NCBI RefSeq assembly: GCF_001431045.1
Contig: NZ_BCLE01000022.1
Location: 34,442 to 98,441 of the forward strand
Length of the DNA stretch: 64,000 nt
From: Streptococcus orisasini
GTDB taxonomy: Bacteria; Bacillota; Bacilli; Lactobacillales; Streptococcaceae
Direction: 5' to 3'
Shown: positions 1-8,244 of the stretch, one piece after another
Layout of the letters: each line of letters starts with the position of its first letter
Numbering within the stretch: the stretch's first letter is position 1
The notes under the pieces: model-generated
Told to the model about the DNA's origin: nothing
What the model saw: only the letters and a program-made list of their open reading frames with translations
The model's database searches: none
Position numbers and translations under genes: made by a program

Positions 1-308
1 CCAAGAAAGATTACGACATCCTGCACAAAGAAAAAGCAGTTGGTGAAATGTGCTGCCGTTTTTTTGATGAAAATGGAAATACTGTTCATCAAGGTCTGCA
101 AGACAGAACAGTCGGTCTCAGTCTTGAAGAATTCGCTGCGATTCCCAAAACGATTGCGGTTGCCTGCGGTGAAAATAAGGCAGCAGCAATTCTAGCTATC
201 TTAAGGAAAAAATATATCAATCATTTAGTGACTGATAAGTCTACTATTTTAAAAGTTTTAGAATTAGATCAGGATTTAACGCACTCAATCCAAAATAAAA
301 TCAGCTGA
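1..308 (+). CDS. SorC/CggR-family sugar-responsive regulator, C-terminal part (5' truncated by window)
   Basis: The open frame enters from the left edge (codons from base 3) and ends at TGA 306-308. The visible ~100 residues show features of the SorC-type sugar-binding domain: VGEMCCRFFDENG, then a VGLSLEEFAAIPKTIAVACG-like stretch, then a strand-helix end containing INHLVTD. In this family the domain binds a phosphorylated sugar and controls an N-terminal helix-turn-helix, which lies outside the window. It is followed by a terminator and then the PTS/glycyl-radical operon, so it is the likely local regulator of that operon. Whether it activates or represses cannot be told from this fragment. 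Confidence 0.8.
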   Translation, partial: KKDYDILHKEKAVGEMCCRFFDENGNTVHQGLQDRTVGLSLEEFAAIPKTIAVACGENKAAAILAILRKKYINHLVTDKSTILKVLELDQDLTHSIQNKIS

Positions 309-354
309 AATAGCCGATTAAATAAGGAAATTTTTAATTTAAAATATAATATAG

Positions 355-380
355 AATCTGGCCTTGTCCAGATTTTTTTT
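355..380 (+). terminator. Rho-independent terminator after the SorC-type regulator
   Basis: AATCTGG and CCAGATT pair around a six-base loop and are followed by a run of eight T. It separates the regulator from the PTS operon. Confidence 0.85.
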
Positions 381-436
381 GTAAAAATGTTAAGCTTTGC
401 ACAAAAATGCAATTATTTAAAAGTAGGCAAAAAGTA

Positions 437-465
437 TTGAAAACGGTTTCTTCAAATGATATAGT
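437..465 (+). promoter_or_regulatory. Promoter of the PTS/glycyl-radical operon
   Basis: TTGAAA (437-442) and TATAGT (460-465) are separated by exactly 17 bases. The element lies about 100 bases upstream of the PTS IIA gene and after the previous terminator. The cre-like site at 438-451 covers the -35 box. Confidence 0.7.
438..451 (+). promoter_or_regulatory. Candidate cre (CcpA) site
   Basis: TGAAAACGGTTTCT matches the Gram-positive catabolite-response consensus TGWNANCGNTNWCA at every specified position except the last. It overlaps the -35 box, which would suit repression by CcpA-HPr(Ser-P) when a preferred sugar is present. Confidence 0.65.
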
Positions 466-566
466 AAAGCTATCGAAAGAAATATATTTCCTTACGAAGA
501 AAAATAAAAGATTTGCATCAGCAAAGTTCTTCTTGGAAAACTATTCAAAAAACAAAGGAGAAACTA

Positions 567-884
567 ATGGAAGTTATTGTAGCAGATCAAATGATCATGG
601 GGTTGATTATTAATGCTGGAGATGCCAAGCAGCATATCTATCAAGCCTTGAATTTGGCTAAAGAAGGAAAATACGATGAAAGTGAACAGGAGGTCAAATT
701 AGCAGATGCTGCTTTGTTAGAGGCACATAATATGCAAACTCAGTTTTTGGCACAAGAGGCCGGAGGCAAGAAGACAGAAATTACAGCCTTATTTGTTCAT
801 TCTCAGGATCATCTAATGACAACTATTACAGAAATCAACTTAATTAAAGAAATTATTGCTTTACGCAAAGAACTTAAAAAATAA
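567..884 (+). CDS. PTS lactose/cellobiose-family EIIA component
   Basis: This 105-residue protein has the size and three-helix character of lactose/cellobiose-type EIIA. It accepts phosphate from HPr and passes it to the IIB encoded next. The phospho-accepting histidine is probably H78 in the segment FVHSQDHLMT. An upstream in-frame ATG at 513 exists, but AAAGGAG at 554-560 is correctly spaced for ATG 567. It is the first gene of the operon IIA-IIB-IIC-glycyl radical enzyme-aldolase-dehydrogenase, 20 bases before IIB. The transported sugar is not known from sequence. Confidence 0.9.
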   Translation: MEVIVADQMIMGLIINAGDAKQHIYQALNLAKEGKYDESEQEVKLADAALLEAHNMQTQFLAQEAGGKKTEITALFVHSQDHLMTTITEINLIKEIIALRKELKK

Positions 885-904
885 TATCATAAAGGAGACT
901 TATC

Positions 905-1210
905 ATGGTTAAAATTGGATTGTTTTGTGCAGCAGGTTTTTCAACAGGAATGCTGGTTAATAATATGAAAGCAGCGGCAGAAAAAAAGGAAGTTGCTGCT
1001 GAAATAAATGCTTATAGTCAAGGAAGTTTGGCTGACCATGTTGCTGATTTAGATGTTGTCTTGTTAGGCCCACAGGTAGCTTATACTTTAGATAAATCAG
1101 AAGAAATCTGTAAAGAACATCAAGTTCCTATTTCAGTTATTCCTATGGCTGATTATGGCATGCTAGATGGCAATAAGGTTTTAGATCTGGCTCTCAGCTT
1201 GGTTGATTAA
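905..1210 (+). CDS. PTS lactose/cellobiose-family EIIB component
   Basis: This 101-residue cytosolic phosphocarrier has the family's phosphocysteine loop at its N-terminus (KIGLFCAAGFSTGML, Cys8). It takes phosphate from the IIA encoded just upstream and gives it to the incoming sugar bound by IIC. The start has AAAGGAG upstream. It sits 16 bases before the IIC gene. Length and motif fit the CelA/PTS_IIB cellobiose group. Confidence 0.92.
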   Translation: MVKIGLFCAAGFSTGMLVNNMKAAAEKKEVAAEINAYSQGSLADHVADLDVVLLGPQVAYTLDKSEEICKEHQVPISVIPMADYGMLDGNKVLDLALSLVD

Positions 1211-1226
1211 ATGGAGGAATTGAAAG

Positions 1227-2534
1227 ATGGCTAAGTTTAATGCACAAAAAATCATTGCCCCAATCATGAAATTTGTCAATATGCGAGGAATTATTGCCCT
1301 CAAAGATGGCATGTTGGCAATCTTACCACTGACGGTTATGGGAAGTATTTTTCTTATCATTGGTCAGCTGCCTTTTGAAGGTTTAAATAATGCGATTGCC
1401 AGTGTTTTTGGTAAAACTTGGACCGAACCATTCATGCAGGTTTATGCAGGAACATTTGCGATTATGGGTTTGATTTCTTGTTTTTCAATCGGTTACTCTT
1501 ATGCTAAGAACAGCGGTGTCGAACCGCTTCCAGCCGGTGTTTTGTCCCTGTCTTCTTTCTTCATTCTGCTTAGGTCATCCTATGTTCCGGCAAAAGGTGA
1601 AGCTATTGCTGATGCTATCGCTAAAGTATGGTTTGGCGGACAGGGAATTATAGGAGCAATTATTGTTGGTCTTGCAGTTGGTGCTGTTTATACCGCCTTT
1701 ATTAAAAGAAATATTGTGATTAAGATGCCAGAACAGGTTCCTCAGGCTATTGCTAAACAGTTTGAGGCCATGATTCCTGCCTTTGTAATCTTCCTGCTTT
1801 CAATGGTTGTCTATATCGTTGCGAAAATGATAACAAATGGCGGCACCTTCATTGAACTTATTTACGATGTTGTTCAAACGCCATTGCAAGGTTTAACGGG
1901 TTCACTTTACGGTGCTATTGGAATTGCCTTCTTCATTTCATTCCTATGGTGGTTTGGTGTGCATGGGCAGTCGGTTGTCAATGGTATTGTGACAGCTCTC
2001 TTGCTTTCTAATTTAGATGCCAATAAGGCCTTGCTTGCTGCAGACAAATTATCTCTTGAAAACGGTGCTCATATTGTGACCCAGCAATTTTTGGACAGTT
2101 TTCTCATTCTATCAGGTTCAGGGATTACTTTTGGTTTAGTCTTTGCCATGTTATTTGCGGCCAAATCAAAACAATACAAAGCTTTAGGAAAAGTTGCTGC
2201 CTTCCCAGCTCTCTTTAATGTTAATGAGCCGATTGTTTTTGGTTTTCCAATTGTCTTGAACCCAGTTATGTTCCTACCATTTATCTTAGTTCCTATTATT
2301 GCAGCTTTGGTTGTTTACGCTTCAATTGCTATTGGCTTTATGCAACCTTTCTCGGGTGTTACTCTGCCTTGGAGCACACCGGCCATTATCTCAGGCTTTA
2401 CGGTTGCAGGATGGCAAGGCGCTGTCATTCAGATCGTAATCTTGGTATTATCAACTCTCATCTATTTCCCATTCTTTAAAATACAGGATAGAATTGCCTA
2501 CAATGCTGAACTTGAAGCTGTAAAATCTGAATAA
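1227..2534 (+). CDS. PTS lactose/cellobiose-family EIIC permease
   Basis: This 435-residue polytopic membrane protein has about ten hydrophobic segments and typical CelB-type features, including FFISFLWWFGVHG and the conserved FNVNEPIVFGFPI loop that contributes to substrate binding. It translocates the sugar while IIB phosphorylates it. ATG 1227 is preceded by GGAGG. A weak terminator-like hairpin follows the gene, and the glycyl radical enzyme then has its own promoter, so transport and catabolic genes may be expressed at different levels. The specificity (disaccharide, anhydrosugar or other) cannot be read from sequence. Confidence 0.92.
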   Translation: MAKFNAQKIIAPIMKFVNMRGIIALKDGMLAILPLTVMGSIFLIIGQLPFEGLNNAIASVFGKTWTEPFMQVYAGTFAIMGLISCFSIGYSYAKNSGVEPLPAGVLSLSSFFILLRSSYVPAKGEAIADAIAKVWFGGQGIIGAIIVGLAVGAVYTAFIKRNIVIKMPEQVPQAIAKQFEAMIPAFVIFLLSMVVYIVAKMITNGGTFIELIYDVVQTPLQGLTGSLYGAIGIAFFISFLWWFGVHGQSVVNGIVTALLLSNLDANKALLAADKLSLENGAHIVTQQFLDSFLILSGSGITFGLVFAMLFAAKSKQYKALGKVAAFPALFNVNEPIVFGFPIVLNPVMFLPFILVPIIAALVVYASIAIGFMQPFSGVTLPWSTPAIISGFTVAGWQGAVIQIVILVLSTLIYFPFFKIQDRIAYNAELEAVKSE

Positions 2535-2544
2535 AAGTAAGAAA

Positions 2545-2582
2545 GGGTCAGTGTCTCATTTGCAAAAACTGATCCTTTTCTT
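2545..2582 (+). terminator. Partial terminator/attenuator between PTS and catabolic genes
   Basis: GGGTCAGT (2545-2552) pairs with ACTGATCC (2568-2575), followed by a T-rich tail. It lies between the IIC gene and the separate promoter of the glycyl radical enzyme. Confidence 0.6.
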
Positions 2583-2609
2583 AAAAATATCATTTTTTGA
2601 GAAAAATAA

Positions 2610-2638
2610 TTGCATTTCAGAAAAGATACTGTTATTAT
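2610..2638 (+). promoter_or_regulatory. Internal promoter for the glycyl radical enzyme
   Basis: TTGCAT (2610-2615) and TATTAT (2633-2638) are 17 bases apart, after the intergenic hairpin and 50 bases before ATG 2688. It would allow the gre-fsa-gldA part to be transcribed independently. Confidence 0.6.
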
Positions 2639-2687
2639 AGTTACGAAAGAAAGAAAAAAAATTACGAACACAAAAAGGAGAAGAAAA

Positions 2688-5144
2688 ATGACAGTTCAGC
2701 TTTTAACTCAAAAATACACCAATGATGTTCAAAAAAATTCTCAAAAACACTTTGGCTATTTAACAGAACGCATGTACAACTACCGTGATAAGGTTCTTGA
2801 CAAGAAGCCTTACATTGATGCAGAACGTGCCATCCTTGCTACTGAAGCTTATAGAGAACATCAGGAAAAACCAAATGTTCTTAAACGTGCTTACATGCTT
2901 AAAAATATCTTGGAAAAAATGTCCCTCTATATTGATGATGAGACCTTGATTGTTGGCAACCAAGCTTCCGGTGATAAAGACGCGCCAATCTTTCCTGAAT
3001 ATACCCTTGAATTTGTTTTAAACGAACTGGACCTTTTTGAAAAACGTGATGGGGATGTTTTCTACATTACAGAAGAAACCAAAAAGCAAATTCGCGAAAT
3101 TGCTCCTTTCTGGGAAAATAATAATCTGCGTGCTCGAGCAGGTGCTATGCTTCCGGACGAAGTGCAGGTGTATATGGAAACAGGTTTCTTCGGCATGGAA
3201 GGTAAGATGAATTCCGGAGATGCTCACTTGGCTGTCAATTATCAAAAACTGCTTGAACTGGGGCTCATTGGTTTTGAAAAGCGCACGCGCGAAGCTAAAG
3301 CCAATCTTAATTTGACAGATCCAGCCAGCATTGATAAATACCATTTTTACGATTCGATCTTGATTACAATAGAGGCTGTCAAGACTTATGCAGAGCGTTT
3401 TGCAGCTTTGGCAAAAGAAAAGGCAGAAACAGCCAATGCTAAACGCCGTAAAGAACTGCTTGACATTGCAGCGATTTGTGAACACGTGCCTTACCATCCA
3501 GCCAGAACCTTTGCAGAAGCTGTGCAGTCTGTCTGGTTTATCCAATGTATTCTTCAGATTGAATCAAATGGTCACTCCCTTTCTTACGGACGTTTTGACC
3601 AATATATGTATCCATATATGAAGTCAGATATAGAAGCGGGGCGTGAAACGGAAGAATCAATTGTTGAGCGCTTGACCAATCTTTGGATTAAGACACTGAC
3701 AATTAATAAAGTGCGCAGCCAAGCCCATACCTTCTCATCTGCTGGATCACCGCTTTATCAAAATGTCACTATCGGCGGTCAGACACGTGATAAAAAAGAT
3801 GCGGTTAACCCTTTGTCTTTCCTTGTTTTGAAATCAGTTGCCCAAACACATTTGCCACAGCCTAACTTGACGGTTCGTTACCATGCTGGGCTTGACCCAG
3901 ACTTCATGAATGAAGCTATTGAAGTAATGAAATTGGGCTTTGGTATGCCAGCCTTTAACAATGATGAAATCATCATTCCATCTTTTATCAACAAGGGTGT
4001 AACAGAAGAAGATGCTTATGATTATTCAGCAATTGGCTGTGTGGAAACGGCAGTTCCTGGTAAATGGGGCTATCGCTGTACCGGCATGAGTTATATGAAT
4101 TTCCCTAAAGTATTGCTCATTACTATGAACAATGGTATTGATCCAGCTTCTGGCAAACGTTTTGCTCCAGAATTTGGTCACTTTGTCAACATGAAGTCTT
4201 ATGAAGAACTCAAGACTGCCTGGGATAAGACCCTTCGTTATTTGACGCGGATGAGTGTCATTGTAGAAAATAGCATTGACCTAAGTCTTGAACGTGAGGT
4301 CCCAGATATTCTTTGTTCAGCTTTGACTGATGATTGTATCGGCCGTGGCAAGCATTTGAAAGAAGGCGGTGCAGTCTATGACTACATTTCCGGATTGCAA
4401 GTTGGTATCGCTAATCTTTCTGACTCTCTGGCTGCTGTTAAGAAATTGGTCTTTGAAGAAAAACGTTTAACAACGGCTGAACTTTGGGAAGCTCTTCAAT
4501 CAGATTATGCTGGTGAGCGCGGTGAAGAAATCCGTCAACTGCTTATTAATGAAGCTCCTAAATACGGTAATGACAATGATTACGCAGACCAATTGGTATG
4601 TGATTGCTATGATGTTTATGTTGATGAAATCGCTAAATATCCTAATACACGCTACGGCCGCGGGCCAATCGGCGGTATCCGTTATTCAGGAACATCTTCT
4701 ATCTCAGCCAATGTCGGACAGGGTCGTGGGACTTTAGCCACTCCTGATGGCCGTCATGCCGGAACACCGCTTGCTGAAGGCTGCTCACCATCCCACAATA
4801 TGGATAAGAATGGTCCGACCTCTGTGCTTAAATCCGTTTCTAAATTACCAACGGATGAAATTGTCGGCGGAGTTCTTCTCAATCAGAAAGTAAATCCACA
4901 AACCCTAGCAAAAGAAGAGGACAAACAAAAACTTATTGCCCTGCTTCGGACCTTCTTCAACCGTCTTCACGGCTATCATATCCAGTATAATGTGGTTTCC
5001 CGCGAGACTTTGATTGACGCTCAGAAACATCCTGAAAAACATCGCGATTTGATTGTTCGTGTTGCAGGTTACTCAGCCTTCTTCAATGTTCTTTCTAAAG
5101 CAACTCAAGATGATATTATTGCACGGACAGAACACGCAATTTAA
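2688..5144 (+). CDS. Glycyl radical enzyme of the dehydratase/C-O lyase type (PflD/YbiW-like)
   Basis: This 818-residue enzyme has the PFL-like barrel domain followed by the C-terminal glycine-radical domain. The radical glycine is in RVAGYSAFF (Gly794). The active-site loop is IGCVET (Cys451, Glu453). True pyruvate formate-lyases carry two adjacent cysteines; one Cys followed by V-E is the signature of glycerol/diol dehydratases and C-O lyases such as E. coli YbiW and PflD. The start is ATG 2688 with AGGAG; an upstream ATG at 2610 lies inside the promoter. An activating radical-SAM enzyme is required but not visible, so it is expected left of the window. With the downstream FSA-type aldolase and GldA, the best reading is a lyase for an anhydrohexitol 6-phosphate. 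The S. mutans counterpart is commonly labelled 'pfl2', which this active site does not support. Confidence 0.85.
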   Translation: MTVQLLTQKYTNDVQKNSQKHFGYLTERMYNYRDKVLDKKPYIDAERAILATEAYREHQEKPNVLKRAYMLKNILEKMSLYIDDETLIVGNQASGDKDAPIFPEYTLEFVLNELDLFEKRDGDVFYITEETKKQIREIAPFWENNNLRARAGAMLPDEVQVYMETGFFGMEGKMNSGDAHLAVNYQKLLELGLIGFEKRTREAKANLNLTDPASIDKYHFYDSILITIEAVKTYAERFAALAKEKAETANAKRRKELLDIAAICEHVPYHPARTFAEAVQSVWFIQCILQIESNGHSLSYGRFDQYMYPYMKSDIEAGRETEESIVERLTNLWIKTLTINKVRSQAHTFSSAGSPLYQNVTIGGQTRDKKDAVNPLSFLVLKSVAQTHLPQPNLTVRYHAGLDPDFMNEAIEVMKLGFGMPAFNNDEIIIPSFINKGVTEEDAYDYSAIGCVETAVPGKWGYRCTGMSYMNFPKVLLITMNNGIDPASGKRFAPEFGHFVNMKSYEELKTAWDKTLRYLTRMSVIVENSIDLSLEREVPDILCSALTDDCIGRGKHLKEGGAVYDYISGLQVGIANLSDSLAAVKKLVFEEKRLTTAELWEALQSDYAGERGEEIRQLLINEAPKYGNDNDYADQLVCDCYDVYVDEIAKYPNTRYGRGPIGGIRYSGTSSISANVGQGRGTLATPDGRHAGTPLAEGCSPSHNMDKNGPTSVLKSVSKLPTDEIVGGVLLNQKVNPQTLAKEEDKQKLIALLRTFFNRLHGYHIQYNVVSRETLIDAQKHPEKHRDLIVRVAGYSAFFNVLSKATQDDIIARTEHAI

Positions 5145-5162
5145 GAAAAAGAGGAAAAGAAA

Positions 5163-5831
5163 ATGGAATTTATGCTTGACACACTCAACTTAGAGGAGAT
5201 TAAAAAATGGGCTGCCATCTTACCATTAGCCGGTGTGACATCCAACCCATCTATCGCTAAAAAAGAAGGGGAGATTGACTTTTTCGAGCAGATGAAAAAG
5301 GTTCGTGCTATTATTGGTGAAGAACCAAGTCTTCACGCTCAAGTTGTTGCAGAAGATGTGGAAGGTATCATCAAAGATGCTCATAAACTTCGAGATACAC
5401 TTGGAGGCAATCTCTATATTAAAATACCCGTTTCTCCAGAAGGTCTGACCGCTATTAAGCAGCTTAAAAAAGAAGGTTTTCAAATTACGGCAACGGCTAT
5501 TTATACCGTTTTTCAAGGCCTTTTGGCCATTGAAGCTGGTGCAGATTATTTAGCACCTTATTACAATCGTATGGAAAATCTCAATACAGATCCTGTTGAG
5601 GTGATTAGTCAGCTTGCTCAGGCTATTGAGCGTAAGCAAGCTCCTACAAAAATTTTAGCAGCAAGCTTTAAAAATGTTTCTCAAATGACCAAAGCTCTAG
5701 CTGCCGGTGCCCAGGCTGTCACCGCTGGAGCAGACATCTTTGCTGCTGGCTTTGCCAATCCGTCTATTCAAAAGGCAGTTGATGATTTTGCTGCCGATTG
5801 GGAAAGCACTCAAGGACGTTCAACTATATAA
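5163..5831 (+). CDS. fsa: Fructose-6-phosphate aldolase (FSA/TalC-MipB family)
   Basis: This 222-residue class I aldolase of the short transaldolase subfamily has the Schiff-base lysine in LYIKIPV (K87). Two residues distinguish FSA from transaldolase: a Gln in HAQVVAED (Q60) and a Tyr in APYYNR (Y133), matching Q59 and Y131 of E. coli FsaA. FSA-type enzymes reversibly join or split glyceraldehyde 3-phosphate and a C3 ketone (dihydroxyacetone or hydroxyacetone). The gene starts 18 bases after the glycyl radical enzyme. In this operon the likely substrate is the deoxy-ketose phosphate made by that enzyme, giving glyceraldehyde 3-phosphate and hydroxyacetone. That assignment is an inference. 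Confidence 0.87.
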   Translation: MEFMLDTLNLEEIKKWAAILPLAGVTSNPSIAKKEGEIDFFEQMKKVRAIIGEEPSLHAQVVAEDVEGIIKDAHKLRDTLGGNLYIKIPVSPEGLTAIKQLKKEGFQITATAIYTVFQGLLAIEAGADYLAPYYNRMENLNTDPVEVISQLAQAIERKQAPTKILAASFKNVSQMTKALAAGAQAVTAGADIFAAGFANPSIQKAVDDFAADWESTQGRSTI

Positions 5832-5867
5832 TATTTAAAAATTTTCAAGATGAAAGGAGATCTTACA

Positions 5868-6959
5868 ATGAGAATTTTTGCCAGTCCTTCCCGCTATATT
5901 CAGGGAGAAAACGCCTTATTTAATAATCCAAAATCTATTATCAATTTAGGTAATCGCCCTATCCTACTTTCTGATGAGACTGTTTATCAGATTATTGGGC
6001 AGCAGTTCGAAACCTATCTTAATCAAGAAGGCCTGCTTGTAAAATATGTTCCTTTTAATGGAGAAGCTTCGACAAAAGAAATTGATCGAGTTGTCGCAAT
6101 TGCAAAGGAAAATGAGAATGATTTGATTATCGGCCTTGGTGGAGGAAAGACGATTGACAGTGCCAAGGCAATTGCAGATATTCTTGAAATACCTGTTGTC
6201 ATCGCTCCGACCGTAGCTTCCACAGATGCTCCAACTTCAGCCTTATCAGTTATTTACACAGAAGAAGGAGCGTTTGAAAAATATATCTTTTATTCCAAAA
6301 ATCCTGATTTAGTTTTAGTAGATACGGCTGTTATCAGCAAGGCACCCGTACGATTGTTGGCTTCAGGAATTGCTGATGGCTTGGCAACCTGGGTAGAAGC
6401 AAGAGCCGTACTCCAAAAAAATGGTCAGACCATGGCTGGTGCCGGACAAAGTTTAGCCAGTCTTGCGATTGCTAGATCTTGTGAAGAAACTTTATTCGCT
6501 GATGGTTTGCAGGCCATATCGGCTTGTAAAGCCAAAGTAGTGACTAAGGCTCTTGAGAATGTCATTGAAGCCAATACTTTATTAAGTGGCTTGGGATTTG
6601 AAAGCGGAGGCTTGGCTGCTGCTCATGCCATTCACAATGGATTTACGGCTCTAGAAGGAGATATTCATCATCTAACACATGGTGAAAAAGTTGCTTACGG
6701 AACATTGACCCAGCTTTTCCTTGAAAACCGTCCAAAAGAAGAAATTGACAAATATATTCATTTCTATAGAGCTATTGGAATGCCAACCACTTTAGCAGAA
6801 ATACACTTAGAAAATGCTGATTATTCTGAACTTCTAAAGGTCGGCAAACAGGCTACCATTGAAGGTGAAACAATCCATCAAATGCCATTTGAAATTAGTG
6901 CCAGTGATGTTGCCCATGCACTTTTAGCAGTCGATCAGTACAGTAAGTCGCTGAAATAA
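5868..6959 (+). CDS. gldA: Glycerol/hydroxyacetone dehydrogenase GldA (iron-type alcohol dehydrogenase)
   Basis: This 363-residue NAD-dependent dehydrogenase has the nucleotide-binding stretch GLGGGKTIDSAKA and the three metal ligands of the GldA family: D170 (SGIADG), H253 (AAHAIHNG) and H271 (HHLTHGEK). It interconverts glycerol with dihydroxyacetone, and hydroxyacetone with 1,2-propanediol. ATG 5868 follows AAAGGAG; an ATG at 5850 lies just before that ribosome-binding site and is not used. As last gene of the operon it would reduce the C3 ketone released by the FSA-type aldolase and regenerate NAD anaerobically. A terminator follows at 7022. Confidence 0.92.
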   Translation: MRIFASPSRYIQGENALFNNPKSIINLGNRPILLSDETVYQIIGQQFETYLNQEGLLVKYVPFNGEASTKEIDRVVAIAKENENDLIIGLGGGKTIDSAKAIADILEIPVVIAPTVASTDAPTSALSVIYTEEGAFEKYIFYSKNPDLVLVDTAVISKAPVRLLASGIADGLATWVEARAVLQKNGQTMAGAGQSLASLAIARSCEETLFADGLQAISACKAKVVTKALENVIEANTLLSGLGFESGGLAAAHAIHNGFTALEGDIHHLTHGEKVAYGTLTQLFLENRPKEEIDKYIHFYRAIGMPTTLAEIHLENADYSELLKVGKQATIEGETIHQMPFEISASDVAHALLAVDQYSKSLK

Positions 6960-7021
6960 AAAGCAGTAAAAGTTAGTGAAGCATTCCTAATGAATCAGGA
7001 ATGAAAATCAAAAAATATTAA

Positions 7022-7066
7022 AAGACAGTCTGATTTTTTGAACACCAAAGGATCAGGCTGTTTTGT
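7022..7066 (+). terminator. Terminator of the glycyl-radical operon
   Basis: AGACAGTCTGAT pairs (with G-U) with ATCAGGCTGTTT around a 17-base loop, followed by a T-rich tail. Confidence 0.65.
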
Positions 7067-7101
7067 GTTTGAAAGGATAGTTCAGAAGGCTGAGACAAGA
7101 C

Positions 7102-7159
7102 CAAAAAACCTCTTATCACATTTGAGCAAATTTAAATCTTTGCAAAGTGCGATAAGAGG
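7102..7159 (-). terminator. Terminator of cysK
   Basis: CCTCTTATCACA (7109-7120) pairs with TGCGATAAGAGG (7148-7159). On the minus strand the stem is followed by six T (A run at 7103-7108), directly after cysK. Confidence 0.8.
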
Positions 7160-7224
7160 AATTTATATTTTTCAAATCAAATTTTTGTTCAGCTTTGAAA
7201 GCTGCTAGAAGATGAAGCTATATT

Positions 7225-8151
7225 TTAGTCAAATTCATAAAGCGCGGTTGAAAGATAACGTTCGCCATTATCCGGTGCAATAGCCAGAACTTTTTTACCT
7301 TTACCGAGTTTTTTAGCTACCTCAATAGCTGCCCAAACTGCAGCTGAAGCAGAAATACCTAACAAGAAGCCTTCTTTACCGCCGAAATTACGGCCAGTTG
7401 CTAAAGCATCATCAGATTTAACCCGAATAATTTCATCGTAGGAATGAGTATCGAGTGCTACTGGGATGAAACCAGTTGAGATTCCCTGAATCTTATGAGG
7501 ACCAGGTTTATCACCGGAAAGAACGGCCGACTCGTCTGCTTCCAGACCATAAATTTTGATATCAGGATTATCTTTTTTAAGAACACGTGAAACCCCAGTG
7601 ATTGTACCGCCAGTACCGATACCAGCTACAAATGCATCTAGTCCGTGTGATCCGAAAGCCTCCAAGATTTCTGGACCAGTTGTCAATTCATGAATCTTTG
7701 GATTAGCCGGATTGTCAAATTGAAGGGGTACCCAGCCACCAACTTCTTTAGCAATTTCATGAGCCTTGTCAATAGCTCCCTTGGTTCCTTCACTTCCTGG
7801 AGTTAAGATGAGCTTTGCTCCGTAAGCTTGGATAATTTTACGGCGTTCAACACTCATCGTTTCAGGCATGGTAATGATGACCTTGTAGCCTTTGGCTACG
7901 CCTACCCAGGAAAGTCCAATACCTGTATTACCGCTGGTTGGCTCAACAATAGTGTCTCCAGGCTTTATGATTCCACGTTTCTCAGCATCCTCAATCATGC
8001 TCAGAGCAATACGGTCTTTAACTGAAGAACCGGGATTAAAGGCTTCAAGCTTAAGATAAACATCAGCTGCACCTTCAGGAACAACATTATTGAGTTTAAC
8101 AATAGGAGTATTGCCGATTAGTTCAGTAATGTTATCGTAAATTTTTACCAT
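7225..8151 (-). CDS. cysK: Cysteine synthase A (O-acetylserine sulfhydrylase)
   Basis: This 308-residue PLP enzyme makes L-cysteine from O-acetylserine and sulfide in the cytosol. The PLP lysine lies in GSSVKDRIA (K45). The substrate loop [12 protein letters not shown] and the glycine-rich phosphate cradle [10 protein letters not shown] are intact, and length is normal for CysK. It is a single gene with its own promoter (8185-8213 complement) and terminator. A perfect palindrome just upstream of the -35 box suggests control by a sulfur-responsive activator. The same gene precedes yigZ and comFA in S. mutans. Confidence 0.96.
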   Translation of the reverse strand: MVKIYDNITELIGNTPIVKLNNVVPEGAADVYLKLEAFNPGSSVKDRIALSMIEDAEKRGIIKPGDTIVEPTSGNTGIGLSWVGVAKGYKVIITMPETMSVERRKIIQAYGAKLILTPGSEGTKGAIDKAHEIAKEVGGWVPLQFDNPANPKIHELTTGPEILEAFGSHGLDAFVAGIGTGGTITGVSRVLKKDNPDIKIYGLEADESAVLSGDKPGPHKIQGISTGFIPVALDTHSYDEIIRVKSDDALATGRNFGGKEGFLLGISASAAVWAAIEVAKKLGKGKKVLAIAPDNGERYLSTALYEFD

Positions 8152-8184
8152 AATAAATATACCTCACAAAGTTTAATTGTTTCC

Positions 8185-8213
8185 AGTATAGGCTGAAAGG
8201 CAGGCTTTGTAAA
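8185..8213 (-). promoter_or_regulatory. cysK promoter
   Basis: On the minus strand TTTACA (8208-8213) and TATACT (8185-8190) are 17 bases apart, 34 bases before the cysK ATG. Confidence 0.8.
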
Positions 8214-8220
8214 ATATAAA

Positions 8221-8243
8221 TTATTTATCACGGTGATAAATAA
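8221..8243 (-). promoter_or_regulatory. 23-bp palindrome upstream of the cysK -35 box (candidate operator)
   Basis: TTATTTATCAC and GTGATAAATAA are exact inverted repeats around one G. The centre lies about 19 bases upstream of the -35 hexamer, the position expected for an activator such as a LysR-type sulfur regulator. It also lies just beyond the yigZ stop codon, so an RNA hairpin role for yigZ is possible, but there is no T tract. The regulator identity is not determined. Confidence 0.6.
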
Positions 8244-8244
8244 A

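Noticed and set aside
2688..5144. Naming the glycyl radical enzyme pyruvate formate-lyase
   Set aside because: PFL needs two adjacent cysteines in the active site; here it is GCVE with one Cys, as in dehydratases and C-O lyases.
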